DNA of 63,145 nucleotides, from the IMG/VR virus record IMGVR_UViG_3300039354_000525, positions 1 through 63,145 of that record; one strand, 5' to 3'. This stretch comes from a virus. Positions 26,632 to 36,661 of this stretch are shown here, piece by piece. The translations under genes and the position numbers were made by a program. The notes below the pieces were generated by a model. That model had not been told where the DNA came from. It did not search any database and was given only the letters and a program-made list of their open reading frames with translations. The first letter of the stretch is position 1; each line of letters opens with the position of its first letter.

Positions 26632-28193
26632 TGGCTCATAATTTATTTATAGGTAAAAATTCTAATACTATGCCTGTGTCAAGGAGACCCACTGCTATAT
26701 CACAGTTACCAGATATGTTAGTAGATCCTCAAGGTATGTTTAGACCAAACAATGGAGTTTCTTATGACTCTTCGGATGCTCGTTGTAATACTGAAATGAA
26801 TGCTTGTTCTAACGATGATAAATATGCTTCTGATACATTATCGTCAACTGAATATCTTCAAAGTTCTATTATGAGTCTTGATGGTTTATTTTCACCTGTT
26901 TCACATTATCCTACTCCCTATTCTAGTACTTTTAGTATGGCTAAATATACTAGAAGCAAATGCCCTATGTGTAAAGGTAAAGGTGTTCTTGAACTCGTTA
27001 TTAATGATGTAAGACAAATAGACGAAGGTATTCCCAACCAAGACATACAATCTATACAAAATAGTATGAAACGACCGTATAAGGAAGATTGTAAGTTTTG
27101 CTCTAAGGATCAAGATAAAGTAACGGAACAATCGTATTCTGCTTCGCAATCATATACTATGCCTCCATTCATTGTGTCAGAAGGTGACGATGTTCAAGTT
27201 CTAGATAGTAGATTTGAGGATTTAGCTGGTACAACTAATAAAATTAATAAATTTAATTTAACTCCTATTGTAACTGCTGGAGGAGAATTTGGAGTAATAA
27301 ATGCAAGACAACCAAGTGATGGTTGTGTTCATAGTATAGAAGCTGTAGCTTTTGGTGTTAGTCCACCTGGACCCAACGGAGATGTTAGAGGAGTATACAG
27401 TGGTGATACTGCTAACTATAGCGAACTAGATGCAAACTATTTGACAGGTAAGTACCAAAACAATCAAAGATTTATAGGACTACGTGGACCTGTTGTAGTT
27501 CATGGTTGGGGTTATGATCAAGAGGGTTATCCTGTTCCTAATGCTTCAGGCGAACCTCTGTTATTATCAAATGGCAAACAGGCAAGAGATCAGAGCAATA
27601 ATCCTTTGTATAGAAATCAAGTTCGTCAGTCTGATGGGTCTTATAGCGAACCCTATAAAGAAAAATCATTTTATAAAGGATGGGCTTCTCAACCTACCAC
27701 ATGGCCTGTTGGTCCTATAGATTTAAGATGGGATGATAAAGCTGGTGTTTGGACCATAGGAGGTAACTATAAGGATATATGGGTTACTTTGGAGTATGAT
27801 TTAGCTAGTAGTACACCCGTACGAGGAACAATAGAAGATGATATATCCAGTGCTGATCCATTACCAGAAGGTTTTCGTAAATTAGTATTTGTTAAAGATC
27901 CTACAGGGATGTTTAGAGCACCAAGAGGTGCAGCATTATATTGTTCTTATAATACAGATAATGGTTTTTATGAACCCAAATACAATCAACCATTTATCAC
28001 AACCGGTAAGATATCCAGTTCTTCTACTGCAGAGATTGATAATACATATACATTAAAATACAGTAAAGCTGGTGTGTTTGAAACTTATGAAGGACAGATA
28101 TTTAAAAATCCATTAAGTTTACCTGTGGTTGCAGGCAGAAGAGGTATGTTTACATTTATAGACGGGTCATGGAATTTAATGAATGTAGGTTAA
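26631..28193 (+). CDS. tail protein with a four-cysteine zinc motif
   Basis: 520 aa. Cys111-x2-Cys114 (CPMCKGKG, like one knuckle of a DnaJ zinc finger) pairs with Cys154-x2-Cys157 (CKFC) to give a likely zinc ribbon. The rest is beta-rich with GMF-R segments repeated three times (near residues 40, 425 and 505). Its ATG overlaps the stop of the preceding gene (TGATG) behind a very strong GGAGGAGG, so it should be translated well and coupled to the hub gene. It is probably a minor tail-tip structural component; the function is unknown. Confidence 0.6.
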   Translation: MAHNLFIGKNSNTMPVSRRPTAISQLPDMLVDPQGMFRPNNGVSYDSSDARCNTEMNACSNDDKYASDTLSSTEYLQSSIMSLDGLFSPVSHYPTPYSSTFSMAKYTRSKCPMCKGKGVLELVINDVRQIDEGIPNQDIQSIQNSMKRPYKEDCKFCSKDQDKVTEQSYSASQSYTMPPFIVSEGDDVQVLDSRFEDLAGTTNKINKFNLTPIVTAGGEFGVINARQPSDGCVHSIEAVAFGVSPPGPNGDVRGVYSGDTANYSELDANYLTGKYQNNQRFIGLRGPVVVHGWGYDQEGYPVPNASGEPLLLSNGKQARDQSNNPLYRNQVRQSDGSYSEPYKEKSFYKGWASQPTTWPVGPIDLRWDDKAGVWTIGGNYKDIWVTLEYDLASSTPVRGTIEDDISSADPLPEGFRKLVFVKDPTGMFRAPRGAALYCSYNTDNGFYEPKYNQPFITTGKISSSSTAEIDNTYTLKYSKAGVFETYEGQIFKNPLSLPVVAGRRGMFTFIDGSWNLMNVG

Positions 28194-28201
28194 TATAAAA
28201 A

Positions 28202-31200
28202 ATGTCTATTTGTACTATTTTTAATAAAAGTTTAAGACAGGACGCGGAAGGTACTCCTTCTATAGATTTACGTGGTCTAAAACAAATTATTCCACCATAT
28301 GCTCCACCATCAAATCCAGAAGATCCAGACACATTAGGACTTTGGCATCCGTTGGTTATAGATGGAGAACAAAACAATCGCACAGATTATTGTGACCCAT
28401 TAATACAAGCAGGATTAGATAATGTATCATCTTTTGATCCATGCAATTGTGCTGATAATCAAATAGCTAGTGTTGGTGGAGGTTTCTATCAGAACTACAA
28501 AGAATCAGATTTAGACACTGCTTATTGTGGGACATATTCAAAAGAGTGGAAGTTATATGATGCTAGTACTGGTGAAAGTTCTGCTGATGTTTTAACTAAT
28601 GGAACTTTTACCAATACTTGTACTGATGGAGCATGTGATGTTCGTTTTAAGGTTGATGATTTTATAGCTAAAGTACCGGTATTAAATCAATCTTATGTGT
28701 CAGGTTTTTATGACTTTAAACACTTAGAACAATTCCCAGCTTGCACAAATGCAGGGATAGGTTTTGAAAGATTTATTGAATATACTTCTATGGACACGAT
28801 AGATACCAATGTTAATTTTTGTATTGATTGGAAACTAAAAGAAACTTTATCTGAAATAGATTATGATCCTGTGTCCAGTTATCATCTTAACGAGTACACA
28901 CACAATAAGTCTTTACTTAAAGCTGAAAAAGTTAGTAGAACTTGTGGTAATTTTATATTGAAGGATGTTGTATCAAATTATAGTGGTCAGTATAGTATGT
29001 ATGACGATATGAATACTAGTGTTGAAATACCTAGTACTGGTGATTTTACTAAACCATATGGTTTTGAGGGTAAAAGTCATAATAATTTATTTATTGGAGG
29101 AAGTAAATTAGCATCTCATTGGAAATGGAATGTTACTAGCGGAATATTAGGATGGTACAGACACTATGATATTAACAGAGTTGATGATCAACGTCCTATC
29201 CCCGGTGTAGATCTATATATTTCTCAAGGTGATGTGTTTTGGGCTGAAACCGATGGTCCTGAACCCGACAATGCAGGATACGATTTTGCTGCTACATCGT
29301 CAGATAGCTTTATTAAAAATTGTCCTTCTGGATTAAAAGTTGTAGATGGCAATACTTTTAAAGGTATTGTACCTAATGGTTCTGAGGCTGTTTACATATC
29401 ACATAATATTTATCCTAAATTTTATCAATTTTATGAAAAGTATATTTTATTAGGTCAATCGCACACTAATGCATTTAGATTAGCTTCTATTATGGCTACC
29501 TCACCATTGTACGATGGTTATACAGTAGACCTATTGGCTACATCTGGACCTTCTTTGTATGACGATTTTAACGACTATGAACAAATTGCTAAATTAAGCA
29601 GTGACATGTTAAAAACTACTGATTATAAATCTGTTAATGGATTATATTATATTAGTAATACAAAAAATTTAGTAGATACTTTATTTCACAAGTACGGTGG
29701 ATATTTGTGGGTTCCACCAAACTCAAATGGACTTATTGAATTTAATTTAGATGTTTCTGCTAATTCTATATATTTTGATATGGATTTTGATATGGTAGTA
29801 GATAAAACTATTACAGAAAGAGCAGGAAGAAAAAAACATAGAAGACAACCAACACCTAGTTGTGATTTATCAGCTGATGTTCCATATAATATTTATTATG
29901 ATCAATCAATTACAGCTGGACAATCTACTGTTAGTAGCAATGTAGAGAGTTTTTATAGATATAGTGCTGGATGTAATGAAGGAACTTTTACTCCTAACGA
30001 TGCGGCAAGATATGCCAATATAGCATTGAATGGTAATGATTTTGTTAGTACTCCTGTTATGGCAAATGGAAGTTACACATTAAGTGGTGTTTATCCAAGA
30101 ATATCAGAAAGTTCTAGTGATGGAATTGGTTGTAGAGACTGCAATGCCAATAGTAGTTTTTATCTTGTACAAAATGCTGAAGCTGCACTATGTACTCCCC
30201 CCGCAGCTCAACAAGGCGAACAAAGACAAGATAGTAAAACTTTTTGTTACGATACGTTATCATTCTTTTTGAATAATAGTGAAGGTCCAGGCAAACCTAA
30301 TGGAGAAAGACCTCAAAGAACTATTATAGATTCAACAGAATATGACTATCGAAGATATAAAAGTCTGCCTTTTAATCCTCACATTGATTTAGTTGCTTTT
30401 CATGAACAGGGAGGAGTATACTTTAATTCTAGTGTATTTGGTCAAGATAGATCTTTAACTTTTGATCGTAATGCTACTAATAATAAACCAGAATCTGTTA
30501 AAATTAAATTCGATACCAAAGACGTCGGGATTAAAATATATAGCTTATATGTAGAAAGATTACAGTCTAGTGATAGTGATTCTCTTTATTGTAAAAGATT
30601 TCCAATAAACTATAATAATACCTGTAAATGTTATGGTTTAAATTTATCAAGACATAACTCTCATCCATATTCATGTCAAGATGGTGATGCAGTTCCTGCT
30701 AAAAGTTATTCTAATGTTAGTTATTATATACCAAATTTATCTACACAATATAGTCCTAAATTAAGACCCTATGGTGGTTATAGCCTATCTGAAGTTAAGG
30801 AATTATTTGGTTTAGATGTACCAGAAGCTGGTGCGTCAGTGTTGCCTATTATTTCTGATAAATTAGATCCTGAAAACCCATATTCTTGTGAACAATCTAA
30901 AAGCATAACTTTAGGTAATTATACAGTTACCAAACTTAATATTAATTTAGATAATTTTAGTACAGATCATGCGGATATTTATGCTTCAGTTTCTGAGACA
31001 GCTAATTACACTATTGCTCCAATAAGATATGTATTCACAATTGATGGCTATGAAGAGCACCACATAAATTCTGATTGGAAAAGATTTGTTAACAAGGTTA
31101 CACTAGGAGATACTACTCTTTATAATAATCAGAAAAAAGTACTTTACGGTCAAAGTCAATCCTTGCCTAAGGAAATACCTGTTAAAGTAGTTAATCCTTA

Positions 31201-34200
31201 TTTGGTTGCTATAATGGGAGGAGAAGAACAAGTTTTAAAACCTCCAATTGATATAGAATATGCTGGTGGTGGTGTTACTGGAATTTTTGGAGGAAGAGGA
31301 GATGAACTTAGCACAGTTAATATTACTATTGAACAGAAGCCTCGTAAACAATTATTGACATTTAAATTTAATCCACAGCAATCTAGCAATTTAGCAACTT
31401 TTACAAAAAAGAAATTTGATCCAGAATATGGATTATTGCAACCAAACAAAGATCTTGCAGCAGGTAGTTTCCTCTCTTTTCTTGATGATGGTTCTGTAAA
31501 TTATTCTGGTGTGTTACCTAGAAAACAAGCCTCAATTAATGCACTGGCATCGGCAGCCGAAGTTGTTAATGAAAATCTTGAAGAAGCAGAAACAATAATA
31601 GCCGAGGCACAAGAGGCAAATAAGTGCGTAAATACTAACACACTTTCAACTCCTTTGACTTCTAATATTAAAAATATTTTAAATTCAATAAGCTTTTTTG
31701 ATACACATAAAAAACCTAGACTATATTTAAATTATGGTGGCTGTTGGTATATTGCTAAATTAAGTAATCGAGGAGGCTTTGAAATAGCTGATAGACAATA
31801 TATTGGCAAACCAGCATTTTATGAATATATAAGAAATATAAATGATGCTACTTATACAGGATGTGTGATGCCTGTTATGCCTAAAAAACCAATTTATTTA
31901 AAAGGAAATAGTCGTACTGGAGGACATATTAATGATAGATCTTTACTTAAAGGAACTAGAATAGGTAAATATAAATTTAAATTACCTGGAGCAGCACCAT
32001 ATTTTAGAGCTAGAGAATCGAGAACTATACACGAGGTTTCTGCAAAAAACATAGAAACGTATGTAACTTCTCCTAAACCTGATGTGAAATTTAAAGAACT
32101 AATATCTTTAAAAGATAAAGATGGTTATTATATATACACAGGGCCTCAAGATACAGATTTTAAAAATTATGTTTTTATTGGTAATGATCCAAATGTCTTA
32201 GAAAATAATACAAATTTAGAGATAGATTATACTAATGCTTCTGTTAATGGTTTAGTTTATAATACTTCTGTTACATGTGATGAAAAGGTATTATTTCAGG
32301 CTAATGCTTTTGAAAGCAGAGATAATACTATAATTCGAAAATCTTTAGTTGTAGATCTATATGATCAGGATGGTAGCCCTGTAGATTCTAGTTATACTAA
32401 GAAAAAAAGCTTTAAAGTTTTTACACAATTTGAATTGGCCAACCCTCTTCCTCAAGGTTATGATTATTTAGACTTTATAGATAATAGCAGAGTATTACTA
32501 TATGATCCATCACCAGGAAGTACTGATAATAATTCGTTGCTTTCAAATGAACTATATCAAGTAAAATGGGGAGATCTTTTAAAATATGATGGATTCTTAT
32601 TGAACAACCCTTTCATGCAAAAATTATCTAGTGGTGGTTTACCCAAGACAGAGTATGAAAATTTATTATATAAACTTATAGTAAATGATAGAAGCTATAC
32701 ACATTTATTTGTAACCAGTAAAGGGGTAAAAGTTGAACAAAACAATCCATACTTTTTTATGAGACAAAAATATAATTTAGGCGAAGATGACAGTTACAGT
32801 GATGATGTGTCTATCTATCAAAATTTCCTACCTGTGTTAGAAGTTATTCTTGATAAGGATAACTCTTTAGTGGATATACCTCCTGAAGTGACTAAAGCAT
32901 TACAAGATTTAGCGAGAAATCCTAATAGTCAAAAATTGATAGAAGCAGCAAACAAAGCTAAAGAATTAATAGCTTTAGACTACAACGTGTATCATAGTGC
33001 CTTATTTAGTAATTATACAAAAGATGAGGATATTAGTGATGAAAGTATGAATCCTGATGGAAGCCTTTTCATTACAGATATACAAGATTTAGAAACGGCT
33101 TACATGCCTGATCCTAGCGAGAATTTTTATACTGAAACCTATAAAATAAGTGACCCATTGTTTTGGCTAGATAAAACTATTAAAGTAAAGCCAACCAATA
33201 GAGAAGGGAAATTGATTGAGCCTTCTAATATGAATACTGTCACTAATAATATGACATTAAGTTGTTTTAATACAGATACTATCACTAGAACAAGCGCATT
33301 TTATACTGAAAACCTTTTATCTGATATGGATAAACCCAATGGTTGTGGTCCACAAGACTCTATTTCAGACTATCGAACAGGCCAGGTAGCTACCTGTATT
33401 ATAAAAAATTTAGGTTCTATAGAATTAAGATCTAAATTCAAAATAGGAAAACCACGAAATTTAATTTTTAATGATCTACGCTCGTCAGAGATTAAGGGTT
33501 TTATATCATATGAGGGTGGTCTATATAATCCTATGGGTGATACTAGATTTACACAAATTGTTAGAACAGAATTACCATTAGATAATCCAATTGATTCAGA
33601 GCTTACTTGTTTATCAACTACTAAGATGCCTACATACAGCAAAACCATGACATCTATGTATCAAGATTATATAGAGAATAACAAAAATGATACTACACAT
33701 TCTAAAATTGTCAAAAATATGGACTTACATGCCAATGAAATGCTTTTTAGAATATTGTATGGTGAAAAAACTCCTATTAATAGAACACAGCTTTTTGTAG
33801 ATCAAAAACCATTAAGTAAAAATGACTTACTTGTTGGAGGAACCCCACAGATAAAAGCAAAGAATATTTATGATGAAATTTTATATAATTATGATAAGCA
33901 AGCTACCAGTGCAATTAACTCAACAGGTTCATATACGATAAATGGGAAAAGAGGCATTGGTGATAGTGTCAGCTTTACGATTGGTGATGTTAGTGTAAAT
34001 CTTACAATATCACAATCAGGAGAGGATGTGATAATCACTGGAAATATTGGTAGCGAAACAGTCAATACTGTTTTATATGCTTCTAAATATTTAGAAAAAT
34101 CTTTGATTAGACAAGTATATGGTTTTGGATCAGATCCTGGAGATATTCCTGCTCCACCTTCACCATCTAATGATAATGAAACTATCGAATTAGTGTCTAC

Positions 34201-36190
34201 AAAAGGCTATCAGACAGATGGTCGTATTGAGGGGACAGGCCCACCAGGTATTGTAGGTTTGGAGCGTTGTGGTGAAAGCTGTATTTACTATCCTACTGAT
34301 GGTTATGTGTGGGCTCTTACTGCTCCTGGTAGATATACTAGGGGTGTGGTAGAAGCCCCAACTCCTTGTCATCCAGGAACAAAACCGGGAGATCCATTTA
34401 GCTACGGATATTGTAGAGTAGATGAAGAGGCTGGTAATTGTACTAATTGCGAGCTTTTTGAAGAACTAGAACCTGGTGCTGCAGGTTCGATTAATGTAGA
34501 ATATAGTTTTGAAGATTGTTCTAAAAAGTTTAATTTATATGCACATTCTTATAGAGAAAGATATGCAGGATCTACAGCAGTAGATGAAGAGATACCAGAA
34601 GATACTGGTGGTGATTCTGGTGATTCTGGTAGTACTGAAGTGGATATGGAGACCTATGGACATAGTACTTCTGGTCATAATGCTTGGGGGTGTCATCCTG
34701 AAAGTATTAGAGGTTATCAAGACGTTAGAGGATGTGGTGAATACGGCGTTGTAGATGGTATAGAATTAACACAAAAAGTTTTTGTAAGAACCGAAACACA
34801 GGAAGCAGAACCATATAGTAGCAGTAAGTGTCCCGGTCATTTCTTTACTGTTAATTTTACTAATAAAACACTTACTGTAGTTTTACCTAATAATAAAGCG
34901 ACAAAGAGTCCCACTACTGGTGCAATATCTCAAGGAGGAGGAAGTAAAACCTATTGTGTTGATCTTAATATAAATGGTTGTCCTAATGTATCTGTTTCTT
35001 TACCTGCTGGATATACAGTTAGTGAAAACCTTAATAGTTCTTGTGAGACTGATTGTAGTAATGATGCGAATATTACAGTGCCGACTCAAGATAGACAATT
35101 TTCTACACAAACATATACTGCAGTATGTATACTTGGTAGTCGTGGTTATGGTGCTGTTAATGGTCTTGGTGTTGCATTAACAACGACAGGTATACGCCCA
35201 GACGATGGTCGTGGTGATTTTGGTAGACCATTGCCTCCTTGTTATGGTAATGCCGGATTCATACATGCTCTTTGTGATGGTAGTGGTGCTCCATGGTACG
35301 CTTGTCACGAACCAGTACTGGTTCATGCGGGATGGGGTTTACGTAATGGTTATTCGAAGTTAGTGAGATATACTGACGCAAACGGAACATCGAAATCCAG
35401 ATACGAAACCGTACCAGGTAGTGGAGGAGCAACCTTTTCATGTAGTAGTCAAGGTCATGGCTATCAGCAGCACGATATGTGGCATTCTGGTCACAACGCT
35501 TGGAACGGATGGCTTTCTCATCTGCAGTATAAAATATGGAAAGATTCTCTGATAAGATCGTTTAATAATAACCTTGCCACAAACCACGGCGGATATGGAT
35601 ATAGTGTAGGACCCTATACGGGAAGCAGCCAAGCTTGTCAGGTTATCACAAATATTCCAGAAGATGAAATTTTTGAAGGCGTTGTACCAGGTTCATGCGA
35701 GCTTAAATTTTACGAATATACTAAAACTTTTGGTAAAGTAAGACAGCAAGGAATTGGCAATACTGAGGTAGGATCTTGGACAATGTCATATAGTGTAGCA
35801 TATATTCAATATAAATATAAGTCAACTGCTACTATTAGTAGTACGCAAACTGTCGATGATAGTGAGGGTGAAGTTATATTTGATTCAAGCGGTATTTATC
35901 AGGCTGTAAAAACTAATAATCCACTAAGAAATTGTCATTTTAATTCATTCCCAGACTCTTTCGGATATGTAGATTTCCAGAACATAAACAGAGGAGTACC
36001 TGTTCAAAGTTATATAGATACTACTCCTATGTTTAGTAAAACTGCTTGCGATAATTCTGTTAGTTCATATAATAGTTATGATGAATTACAAACAATATGT
36101 GGTTATGACGATTGGCAGTGTTGGGCCGTTAATGGGCGACATGCTTCATCATTTTTACAGAGACAAAGACCGTATGAAACATGGAACTAA
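28202..36190 (+). CDS. giant cysteine-rich tail protein, 2662 aa
   Basis: Second largest protein in the window; no family recognised. Cysteines are frequent in residues ~60-260, 560-700 and ~2040-2660, often as CxxC or paired, pointing to metal sites or disulfides. Residues ~1130-1160 form a short alanine/glutamate helix. A proline/glycine-rich segment lies at ~1985-2080 and a low-complexity DTGGDSGDSG linker at ~2140. The hexapeptide SGHNAW occurs twice in His/Trp-rich surroundings (around residues 2159 and 2431). It lies 8 bases after the preceding gene, at the distal end of the tail operon, where receptor-binding or tip proteins are common. A host-contact role is inferred only. Confidence 0.6.
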   Translation: MSICTIFNKSLRQDAEGTPSIDLRGLKQIIPPYAPPSNPEDPDTLGLWHPLVIDGEQNNRTDYCDPLIQAGLDNVSSFDPCNCADNQIASVGGGFYQNYKESDLDTAYCGTYSKEWKLYDASTGESSADVLTNGTFTNTCTDGACDVRFKVDDFIAKVPVLNQSYVSGFYDFKHLEQFPACTNAGIGFERFIEYTSMDTIDTNVNFCIDWKLKETLSEIDYDPVSSYHLNEYTHNKSLLKAEKVSRTCGNFILKDVVSNYSGQYSMYDDMNTSVEIPSTGDFTKPYGFEGKSHNNLFIGGSKLASHWKWNVTSGILGWYRHYDINRVDDQRPIPGVDLYISQGDVFWAETDGPEPDNAGYDFAATSSDSFIKNCPSGLKVVDGNTFKGIVPNGSEAVYISHNIYPKFYQFYEKYILLGQSHTNAFRLASIMATSPLYDGYTVDLLATSGPSLYDDFNDYEQIAKLSSDMLKTTDYKSVNGLYYISNTKNLVDTLFHKYGGYLWVPPNSNGLIEFNLDVSANSIYFDMDFDMVVDKTITERAGRKKHRRQPTPSCDLSADVPYNIYYDQSITAGQSTVSSNVESFYRYSAGCNEGTFTPNDAARYANIALNGNDFVSTPVMANGSYTLSGVYPRISESSSDGIGCRDCNANSSFYLVQNAEAALCTPPAAQQGEQRQDSKTFCYDTLSFFLNNSEGPGKPNGERPQRTIIDSTEYDYRRYKSLPFNPHIDLVAFHEQGGVYFNSSVFGQDRSLTFDRNATNNKPESVKIKFDTKDVGIKIYSLYVERLQSSDSDSLYCKRFPINYNNTCKCYGLNLSRHNSHPYSCQDGDAVPAKSYSNVSYYIPNLSTQYSPKLRPYGGYSLSEVKELFGLDVPEAGASVLPIISDKLDPENPYSCEQSKSITLGNYTVTKLNINLDNFSTDHADIYASVSETANYTIAPIRYVFTIDGYEEHHINSDWKRFVNKVTLGDTTLYNNQKKVLYGQSQSLPKEIPVKVVNPYLVAIMGGEEQVLKPPIDIEYAGGGVTGIFGGRGDELSTVNITIEQKPRKQLLTFKFNPQQSSNLATFTKKKFDPEYGLLQPNKDLAAGSFLSFLDDGSVNYSGVLPRKQASINALASAAEVVNENLEEAETIIAEAQEANKCVNTNTLSTPLTSNIKNILNSISFFDTHKKPRLYLNYGGCWYIAKLSNRGGFEIADRQYIGKPAFYEYIRNINDATYTGCVMPVMPKKPIYLKGNSRTGGHINDRSLLKGTRIGKYKFKLPGAAPYFRARESRTIHEVSAKNIETYVTSPKPDVKFKELISLKDKDGYYIYTGPQDTDFKNYVFIGNDPNVLENNTNLEIDYTNASVNGLVYNTSVTCDEKVLFQANAFESRDNTIIRKSLVVDLYDQDGSPVDSSYTKKKSFKVFTQFELANPLPQGYDYLDFIDNSRVLLYDPSPGSTDNNSLLSNELYQVKWGDLLKYDGFLLNNPFMQKLSSGGLPKTEYENLLYKLIVNDRSYTHLFVTSKGVKVEQNNPYFFMRQKYNLGEDDSYSDDVSIYQNFLPVLEVILDKDNSLVDIPPEVTKALQDLARNPNSQKLIEAANKAKELIALDYNVYHSALFSNYTKDEDISDESMNPDGSLFITDIQDLETAYMPDPSENFYTETYKISDPLFWLDKTIKVKPTNREGKLIEPSNMNTVTNNMTLSCFNTDTITRTSAFYTENLLSDMDKPNGCGPQDSISDYRTGQVATCIIKNLGSIELRSKFKIGKPRNLIFNDLRSSEIKGFISYEGGLYNPMGDTRFTQIVRTELPLDNPIDSELTCLSTTKMPTYSKTMTSMYQDYIENNKNDTTHSKIVKNMDLHANEMLFRILYGEKTPINRTQLFVDQKPLSKNDLLVGGTPQIKAKNIYDEILYNYDKQATSAINSTGSYTINGKRGIGDSVSFTIGDVSVNLTISQSGEDVIITGNIGSETVNTVLYASKYLEKSLIRQVYGFGSDPGDIPAPPSPSNDNETIELVSTKGYQTDGRIEGTGPPGIVGLERCGESCIYYPTDGYVWALTAPGRYTRGVVEAPTPCHPGTKPGDPFSYGYCRVDEEAGNCTNCELFEELEPGAAGSINVEYSFEDCSKKFNLYAHSYRERYAGSTAVDEEIPEDTGGDSGDSGSTEVDMETYGHSTSGHNAWGCHPESIRGYQDVRGCGEYGVVDGIELTQKVFVRTETQEAEPYSSSKCPGHFFTVNFTNKTLTVVLPNNKATKSPTTGAISQGGGSKTYCVDLNINGCPNVSVSLPAGYTVSENLNSSCETDCSNDANITVPTQDRQFSTQTYTAVCILGSRGYGAVNGLGVALTTTGIRPDDGRGDFGRPLPPCYGNAGFIHALCDGSGAPWYACHEPVLVHAGWGLRNGYSKLVRYTDANGTSKSRYETVPGSGGATFSCSSQGHGYQQHDMWHSGHNAWNGWLSHLQYKIWKDSLIRSFNNNLATNHGGYGYSVGPYTGSSQACQVITNIPEDEIFEGVVPGSCELKFYEYTKTFGKVRQQGIGNTEVGSWTMSYSVAYIQYKYKSTATISSTQTVDDSEGEVIFDSSGIYQAVKTNNPLRNCHFNSFPDSFGYVDFQNINRGVPVQSYIDTTPMFSKTACDNSVSSYNSYDELQTICGYDDWQCWAVNGRHASSFLQRQRPYETWN

Positions 36191-36193
36191 ATA

Positions 36194-36661
36194 ATGTATT
36201 GTAAATTTGAAACAACTGGCGATGTATTTAAAAATAAAAAGATATATAAATGTGCAAATTGTAATCTAACGTTGGCACTAGAAGATCCAGATGCTAAAAT
36301 AACTTGTTTTTCTTATAATAAAACAGTATTTAATCAGGAATTAGAAGGTCACATTGCAAGCGGTAAACCTTTTAATATTAAAAGTCAAGATGAAATAGAT
36401 GCTATAGCTCAAAAAGTAATAGAAAATAATAATAACTTTACTGATTATTCTCCTCCTCCAAATGAAGCACCACCGGAAGAAACATTGTGTACAGACGAAC
36501 AGATTAGTGATAGACTAGCTGTTTGTAATAGATGTGAATATTATGAAAATGATGCTTGCACTCTTTGTGGTTGCCACATAGTTAGAGAGAAAAACTATAT
36601 GAATAAATTAGCTAAAAAAGAATCAGTGTGTCCTGATGGTAGATGGGGTCCAGTTAATTAG
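36194..36661 (+). CDS. small zinc-ribbon protein at the end of the tail operon
   Basis: 155 aa with two cysteine clusters. The N-terminal one has Cys3 plus a CANC pair and another Cys near residue 36. The C-terminal one contains CNRCEYY, CTLCGC and a final Cys before PDGRW. I recall the C-terminal pattern from many environmental phage proteins, but no function is known to me. It starts 4 bases after the giant gene and ends 8 bases inside the convergent - strand gene. A role in maturation or metal loading of the neighbouring cysteine-rich tail proteins is possible but speculative. Confidence 0.6.
   Translation: MYCKFETTGDVFKNKKIYKCANCNLTLALEDPDAKITCFSYNKTVFNQELEGHIASGKPFNIKSQDEIDAIAQKVIENNNNFTDYSPPPNEAPPEETLCTDEQISDRLAVCNRCEYYENDACTLCGCHIVREKNYMNKLAKKESVCPDGRWGPVN

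Noticed and set aside
28202-36190. Diversity-generating retroelement target in the giant tail protein
   Set aside because: No reverse transcriptase, no template repeat and no adenine-biased variable repeat were seen in the window.
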